From assembly GCA_018065225.1 (NCBI GenBank), contig JAGHTS010000237.1, positions 1 to 11,312 on the forward strand: a stretch of 11,312 nucleotides of DNA, in the 5' to 3' direction. Below, piece by piece: positions 7,233 to 11,312 of this stretch. The notes below the pieces were generated by a model. That model did no database searches and had not been told where the DNA came from. It worked only from the letters and a program-made list of their open reading frames with translations. Position numbers and translations under genes: made by a program. The first letter of the stretch is position 1. Each line of letters opens with the position of its first letter. This stretch comes from Candidatus Phascolarctobacterium caballi (GTDB taxonomy: Bacteria; Bacillota; Negativicutes; Acidaminococcales; Acidaminococcaceae).

Positions 7233-7682
7233 ATGAAAGATAAACGTCAGAGTGCTGTTAGGGCAATAATTAGTGAAAGGCATATTGAAACTCAGGAAGA
7301 TTTGGCGAAGGCACTTAAAGAAAAGGGTTTTAATGTTACTCAAGCGACTGTTTCCCGGGATATTAAGGAGATGATGTTAGTGAAAATTTCTGATGGGGAC
7401 GGGCGGTATCATTATGTGTATCCTCATGAACATAATTTTGCAGTTGTATCAGGACGCATGGAACGTACTATAAAAGACAGCATTGTTGATTTGGCTGCCA
7501 ATAGTTCTATGGTTATAGTAAGAACTTTGCCGGGAGCAGCTAATTCTGTGGCGCTGACTTTGGATAATTTGAAAATAAAAGAAGTTTTGGGCACTATTGC
7601 CGGGGATGATACAGTTTTTGTTGCATTGGCTGATGAAAAAAGCGCTGAAGTGGTAATAAAACGTTTACGGGAGTTTATGTAA
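7233..7682 (+). CDS. argR: Arginine repressor ArgR/AhrC
   Basis: A hexameric, arginine-sensing DNA-binding regulator that represses arginine biosynthesis and can activate its catabolism. The 149-residue length is standard. The N-terminal winged helix-turn-helix spans about residues 4-62 and includes TQEDLAKALKEKG and the recognition segment VTQATVSRDIKEM (35-47). The C-terminal oligomerisation and arginine-binding domain has TLPGAANSVA (98-107) and GTIAGDDT (120-127), whose Asp pair contacts arginine in known structures. No arginine metabolism gene lies in the window, so it acts elsewhere in the genome. Its location beside recN is a conserved Bacillota arrangement. The start was chosen from the strong GAGGTGA site. 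Confidence 0.95.
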   Translation: MKDKRQSAVRAIISERHIETQEDLAKALKEKGFNVTQATVSRDIKEMMLVKISDGDGRYHYVYPHEHNFAVVSGRMERTIKDSIVDLAANSSMVIVRTLPGAANSVALTLDNLKIKEVLGTIAGDDTVFVALADEKSAEVVIKRLREFM

Positions 7683-7689
7683 GTAAATC

Positions 7690-9408
7690 ATGCTTGAAAG
7701 TTTGCACGTTCATAATTTTGCATTATTAGAAGATGCTAAAGTTGATTTTCGTAACGGGTTTAATGTTTTTACTGGCGAAACAGGGGCAGGCAAATCTATT
7801 TTGATTGATGCGTTTAGTGCGATTTTAGGCGGACGTGCCAGTGTTGATTGTGTGCGTAATGGTACGGATGGTTTTTGGGTTCAAGCGGTTTTTGATATTG
7901 CCCAAAACCGACGGGTAGTTGATTTTCTGCAGGCACAGGAAATAGAGTTTACAGATGAGTTGTTTTTAAAACGTACAGTTTCTGATGCTGGCAAGTCTAA
8001 AGCATTTATCAATGGAATACAGGTGCCTGTGCAAGTGTTGCGTGAAATTGGCAATTTGTTGGTGGATATTCATGGTCAGCACGAAAACCAGTTATTGTTA
8101 AAACCGGAAGCCGCCCGTCTGTGTACAGATGAATTTGGGGCAAAAGAGATTGAACCATTGATTGTGGAGTATAAAACGAATTATGTTGCTTATTGTGCTG
8201 CTTTGAAAAAAGTTCAAGATTTACAAAATGCTAATAATGAGCGGGAGCATTTATTGGAAATATATAAAAATTCAGTTACAGAAATTGAAAATGCTAATTT
8301 ACGTATAGGTGAGGATGAAGAACTGGAAACGGAAGCAAATGTTTTGCAACATGGGGAGAAAATAATCAATTCTGTAAATGGAGCTTATGGGTTATTAGAA
8401 CAGGAAGATGGAATTTTAGTTCAGTTGGCTAAAGCAAAAAAATTGTTGGAAGATGGTGTACATTATGATGACAAATTACTTCCATTGCAAAAAGGATTGG
8501 CTGAAGCGTGGGTTATATTGGATGATGTTCGTTCGGAAATGGGAGAATATATTGACAAAAGTGATTTCAATGAAGAAAGAAATATAAATGTTCAAACACG
8601 TTTGGATTTGCTTTATCGTTTGCAAAAAAAATATGGCGGTACATTGGCGGATGTTATAGAAAAAGGGAAGGAATTATCATTAAAACTTAGTGAATTGCAA
8701 TGTATTGGAGAAACGATTGCTTTGGCAGAGCAAGCATTGGCTGCAACAAAAAATAATTTGACAATAGCGGCAGGTAAATTAACAAAGGCACGGCAAAAAG
8801 CAGCACTTGCTTTGGCAAAAAAAATAACAACACATATTCATGACTTGGCTATGCCTGATGGTGTGGTGGAAATTAAAGTCAACCCTTTGGAAAAATTTAC
8901 ACAAGAAGGAGCAGATGAGCTGACATTTTTATTTAGTGCCAATAAGGGAGAACCATTATGCGAATTGGTAAAGGTTGCCAGTGGCGGTGAATTAAGTCGG
9001 GTGGCATTGGCGGTAAAAACAGTTTTGCTTTCCACACATGATGTGGATTGTATGGTATTTGATGAAATAGATGCCGGCGTGGGTGGTGTAACTGCCGAGC
9101 GTATGGCAGAAAAAATGGCGATTCTTTCACAGGTTGGACAAATTATTTGTATTACCCATTTGCCGCAAATAGCTGCTTTTGCAGACAGACATATTTATAT
9201 TGAAAAAGTTGTGCAGGGTAATCGTACAATTACTAATTTAAATGTTTTGTTGGAAGCAGGTAGGGTGGATGAATTGGTAAGAATGGCTGCCGGTTCAAAC
9301 AAATCATCAGCGGCAACACAGACAGCGGAAGAAATGTTGAATAAAGCACGTAAATTTAAAGACGGCATAAAAAAAGGAGCGGTCAAAAAGAAAATTAAAA
9401 ATGATTAA
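7690..9408 (+). CDS. recN: DNA repair protein RecN
   Basis: An SMC-like ATPase that is an early responder to double-strand breaks. The 572-residue protein has the Walker A motif GETGAGKS (29-36) in an N-terminal half that begins LESLHVHNFALLED, the RecN-typical DIHGQHENQ (126-134), a central helical, coiled-coil-prone region (about 160-390), the ABC signature VASGGELSRVAL (429-440), the Walker B region CMVFDEIDAGVGG (454-466) with Asp458 and Glu459, and a conserved H-loop His490 in ITHLPQIAAF. The C-terminus ends in a Lys-rich tail. It starts seven bases after the argR stop with only a weak ribosome site. No LexA-type operator was recognised upstream, consistent with expression from the operon. 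Confidence 0.96.
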   Translation: MLESLHVHNFALLEDAKVDFRNGFNVFTGETGAGKSILIDAFSAILGGRASVDCVRNGTDGFWVQAVFDIAQNRRVVDFLQAQEIEFTDELFLKRTVSDAGKSKAFINGIQVPVQVLREIGNLLVDIHGQHENQLLLKPEAARLCTDEFGAKEIEPLIVEYKTNYVAYCAALKKVQDLQNANNEREHLLEIYKNSVTEIENANLRIGEDEELETEANVLQHGEKIINSVNGAYGLLEQEDGILVQLAKAKKLLEDGVHYDDKLLPLQKGLAEAWVILDDVRSEMGEYIDKSDFNEERNINVQTRLDLLYRLQKKYGGTLADVIEKGKELSLKLSELQCIGETIALAEQALAATKNNLTIAAGKLTKARQKAALALAKKITTHIHDLAMPDGVVEIKVNPLEKFTQEGADELTFLFSANKGEPLCELVKVASGGELSRVALAVKTVLLSTHDVDCMVFDEIDAGVGGVTAERMAEKMAILSQVGQIICITHLPQIAAFADRHIYIEKVVQGNRTITNLNVLLEAGRVDELVRMAAGSNKSSAATQTAEEMLNKARKFKDGIKKGAVKKKIKND

Positions 9409-9472
9409 GAAATTTCATGACAATAATTTGGATTAAATCCGTATAAGTGGTGAAGACATATATAATGGAGTT
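9401..9472 (+). other. Probable 5' end of the Nudix gene, interrupted by in-frame TAA (9434-9436)
   Basis: In the same frame as the downstream Nudix gene, an ATG at 9401 overlaps the recN stop as ATGATTAA, the same junction used between tlyA and nadK. It reads MIKKFHDNNLD, then a TAA stop, then IRISGEDIYNGV, which runs straight into the annotated Nudix protein. The segment DIYNGV before LRHVKKDSVKLPNG matches the usual N-terminal strand of ADP-ribose-pyrophosphatase-type Nudix proteins, so the homologous region clearly begins upstream of the TTG at 9473. No ATG, GTG or TTG in frame lies between the TAA and 9473. The simplest reading is a nonsense substitution at codon 12, or a sequencing or assembly error there (inference). 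Confidence 0.6.
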
Positions 9473-9958
9473 TTGCGTCATGTAAAAAAGGACAGCGTAA
9501 AATTACCGAACGGGACCGAATCGGGTAGAGAGTATATTCGTCATCCCGGTGCTGTGGCTGTGGTACCTGTGTTGGATGATGGCAGAATTGTTTTGGTTAA
9601 ACAATGCCGTTATCCTTTGGACACAGTGATGTGGGAAATTCCTGCGGGTAAGTTGGATCATAGTGCAGAAAATATTGAAGATTGTGCCCGTAGGGAGTTA
9701 AGTGAAGAAACAGGCTATGAAGCGAAAGAATGGCGGTTTTTGTGCAGTATAGCAACTACTCCCGGGTTTAGTGATGAAGTGATTCATTTGTTTGAGGCAC
9801 GGGGCTTGACTGCCCATAATCAGCATACCGATGCTGATGAATTTATTGGTGTGCAGGCTTTCACTTTGGCAGAAATAAATGTTATGATTTGTAAAGGTGA
9901 ATTGTTTGATGCTAAGTCTATTTGCGCATTACATGCGTTGGAAATAGTAAAAAAATAA
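9473..9958 (+). CDS. Nudix hydrolase, ADP-ribose pyrophosphatase type, possibly 5'-truncated
   Basis: Read from TTG at 9473 the protein has 161 residues. It carries a Nudix box at residues 59-82 (GKLDHSAENIEDCARREL, then SEETGY), with one extra residue in the first spacer (Gx6E), a variation also known in other ADP-ribose pyrophosphatases. Flanking landmarks are REYIRHPGAVAVVP (19-32), KQCRYPL (43-49), EIPAG (55-59) and IATTPGFSDEVIHLF (93-107), which place it with NudF-like ADP-sugar hydrolases that cleave ADP-ribose to AMP and ribose 5-phosphate. The TTG is a poor start: GGAG at 9467-9470 lies only two bases away, and homology continues upstream to an in-frame TAA. The catalytic box is intact, but the missing N-terminal strand often contributes to dimerisation, so it may be a decaying gene or one with an error upstream. 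Substrate is inferred. Confidence 0.8.
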   Translation: MRHVKKDSVKLPNGTESGREYIRHPGAVAVVPVLDDGRIVLVKQCRYPLDTVMWEIPAGKLDHSAENIEDCARRELSEETGYEAKEWRFLCSIATTPGFSDEVIHLFEARGLTAHNQHTDADEFIGVQAFTLAEINVMICKGELFDAKSICALHALEIVKK

Positions 9959-9982
9959 TTGTGTGTTGTAGGCACATTATTT

Positions 9983-9989
9983 AGGAGGT
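9983..9989 (+). promoter_or_regulatory. Strong Shine-Dalgarno of thrS
   Basis: AGGAGGT is a near-complete match to the anti-Shine-Dalgarno and lies six bases before the ATG at 9996. It is the strongest ribosome site in the window and contrasts with the weak, coupled starts upstream, suggesting thrS is translated independently and at a high level. Confidence 0.85.
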
Positions 9990-9995
9990 AAGGAA

Positions 9996-11312
9996 ATGAA
10001 AATTACATTGAAAGACGGTAATGTTAAGGAATTTGCCAATGGTGTTTCGTTGTTGGAAATTGCCAAAGGCATTAATCAAAAACTTGGCAAGACCGCATTG
10101 CTTGCCGTGGTGGACGGCAAAAATAAGGATTTAAGTGATACGATTGATTATGATGCCAAAGTTGAATTTGTGACCCCGGATACGCCGGAAGGTTTGCATG
10201 CCATCCGCCATACTGCGTCTCACGTTATGGCACAGGCGATACAACACCTGTTCCCGGATGTTAAATTTGCCATTGGCCCGGCGATTGATAACGGCTTTTA
10301 TTATGATTTGGACAGCGAACATGTCTTTACACCGGAAGATTTGACAGCCATTGAAAAAGAAATGGCAAAAATTGTCAAACAAAATATTCCTTTGGTACGT
10401 AATGAAATTCCCCGTGCAGAGGCATTAAAAAAATTTGCGGCAGAAGGCGAAAAATATAAGGTGGAACTGATTAATGATTTGCCTGAAGATGCAATAATCA
10501 GTACTTATACACAAGGAGATTTTACAGATCTGTGTGCAGGCCCCCATTGCCCGTCTACGGGAAGGGTTAAAGCGTTCAAACTGCAGAGTATCAATGGTGC
10601 GTATTGGCGTGGCAGTGAAAAAAATAAAATGTTGCAACGTATTTATGGCACTGCTTTTGACTCCAAAGAGGATTTGGATAATTATTTGCACATGTTAGAA
10701 GAAGCGGCAAAGCGTGACCATCGTAAACTTGGTAAAGAGTTGGATATTTTTTGTATTTTGGACGAAGGTCCGGGATTTCCGTTCTTTATGCCCAACGGTA
10801 TTATTATTCAAAACGAATTGATTAATTACTGGCGGCAGGTACATCGCCGTTATGGTTATGAAGAAATAAAAACCCCGATGATTTTGAACAGGGAATTATG
10901 GGAGCGGAGCGGTCATTGGGACCACTACAAAGAAAATATGTATTTTACCCAAATTGATGAGGCAGATTATGCAGTTAAACCGATGAATTGCCCCGGGGGG
11001 ATGTTGGTGTATAAGCAACATATGCATTCCTACAAGGAGTTGCCAATCAGGGCGGGGGAATTGGGATTAGTGCACAGACATGAATTGAGCGGTGCCTTGC
11101 ATGGTTTGTCTCGTGTCCGTTGCTTTACCCAAGATGATGCTCATATTTTTATGATGGAATCACAAATTAAAGAAGAAATTCAAAATGTTATCCGTTTGTT
11201 TGACGAAGTTTATGCCACATTTGGTTTGAAATATCATGCGGAACTTTCCACCCGTCCGGAAAACAGTATGGGCAGTGCGGAAACATGGGAACGCACAACC
11301 AATGCTTTGAAA
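9996..11312 (+). CDS. thrS: Threonine--tRNA ligase, N-terminal 439 codons (runs off window)
   Basis: Charges tRNA-Thr with threonine. The frame is open from the ATG at 9996 to the window edge, so about 200 C-terminal residues, including the anticodon-binding domain, are missing. Domains in order: a TGS domain (about 1-62), the editing domain with RHTASHVMAQA (His72, His76) and DLCAGPH (Cys180, His184), and the class II catalytic core. In the core, KPMNCPGG holds the zinc ligand Cys332, motif 2 is RHELSGALHGLSRVRCF (361-377), and FTQDDAHIF supplies zinc ligand His383. NCPGG in place of NCPGH is a common Bacillota form. The editing site looks intact. Only 37 bases separate it from the Nudix gene, too little for a T-box leader directly upstream. 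Parts of this gene look richer in C-ending codons than its neighbours, judged by eye only. Confidence 0.97.
   Translation, partial: MKITLKDGNVKEFANGVSLLEIAKGINQKLGKTALLAVVDGKNKDLSDTIDYDAKVEFVTPDTPEGLHAIRHTASHVMAQAIQHLFPDVKFAIGPAIDNGFYYDLDSEHVFTPEDLTAIEKEMAKIVKQNIPLVRNEIPRAEALKKFAAEGEKYKVELINDLPEDAIISTYTQGDFTDLCAGPHCPSTGRVKAFKLQSINGAYWRGSEKNKMLQRIYGTAFDSKEDLDNYLHMLEEAAKRDHRKLGKELDIFCILDEGPGFPFFMPNGIIIQNELINYWRQVHRRYGYEEIKTPMILNRELWERSGHWDHYKENMYFTQIDEADYAVKPMNCPGGMLVYKQHMHSYKELPIRAGELGLVHRHELSGALHGLSRVRCFTQDDAHIFMMESQIKEEIQNVIRLFDEVYATFGLKYHAELSTRPENSMGSAETWERTTNALK

Noticed and set aside
9430..9440. Inverted repeat GGATT-A-AATCC around the premature TAA
   Set aside because: Five-base arms with a one-base centre are expected by chance in AT-rich DNA and cannot form a useful hairpin.
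9461..9466. TATAAT as a -10 box for a Nudix promoter
   Set aside because: It encodes the conserved Tyr-Asn of the Nudix N-terminal segment and has no -35 match at proper spacing, so it is likely coincidence.
9954..9981. Inverted repeat after the Nudix gene as a terminator
   Set aside because: The stem is AT-rich with a bulge and only two G-C pairs, has a 9-base loop and no T-run longer than three; too weak to call.

Overview
The window reads as one long, densely packed stretch of housekeeping genes from a low-GC, Gram-positive-type (Bacillota) bacterium. All twelve genes lie on the + strand. The order Asp23 / AmaP / DUF2273 / nusB / TsaD-like / ispA / dxs / tlyA / nadK / argR / recN is typical of Clostridia and Negativicutes. 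recN is followed by a Nudix hydrolase and thrS, not by spoIVB and spo0A as in many spore formers. This makes a non-sporulating lineage, perhaps Negativicutes, a reasonable but unproven guess. The species cannot be named from this sequence alone.

Layout: positions 1-174 are an AT-rich leader with a very good extended -10 promoter (124-152) just before the first gene. Positions 175-1461 hold a three-gene envelope module: an Asp23 alkaline-shock-type protein, its membrane anchor AmaP, and a small DUF2273 membrane protein. Positions 1458-2837 hold nusB (transcription antitermination) and a divergent TsaD/Kae1-family paralog. Positions 2831-5586 hold ispA and dxs, the prenyl chain-building and entry enzymes of the MEP isoprenoid route. 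Positions 5574-9408 hold tlyA, nadK, argR and recN. Positions 9409-9958 hold an ADP-ribose-pyrophosphatase-like Nudix gene whose 5' end is interrupted by an in-frame TAA. From 9996 to the window edge lies the first 439 codons of thrS.

From 175 to 9408 neighbouring genes overlap by 1-13 bases, abut, or are at most 10 bases apart, and I see no convincing internal terminator. Cotranscription from the 124-152 promoter and translational coupling at many junctions are therefore likely (inference). thrS has its own near-perfect ribosome binding site after a 37-base gap.

I found no mobile element, CRISPR array, tRNA, rRNA or recognisable riboswitch. The content is mostly ordinary. The points worth a second look are the broken or unusually started Nudix gene, the TsaD-like paralog with its Cys-rich C-terminus, and the absence of xseA/xseB from a cluster that often carries them.
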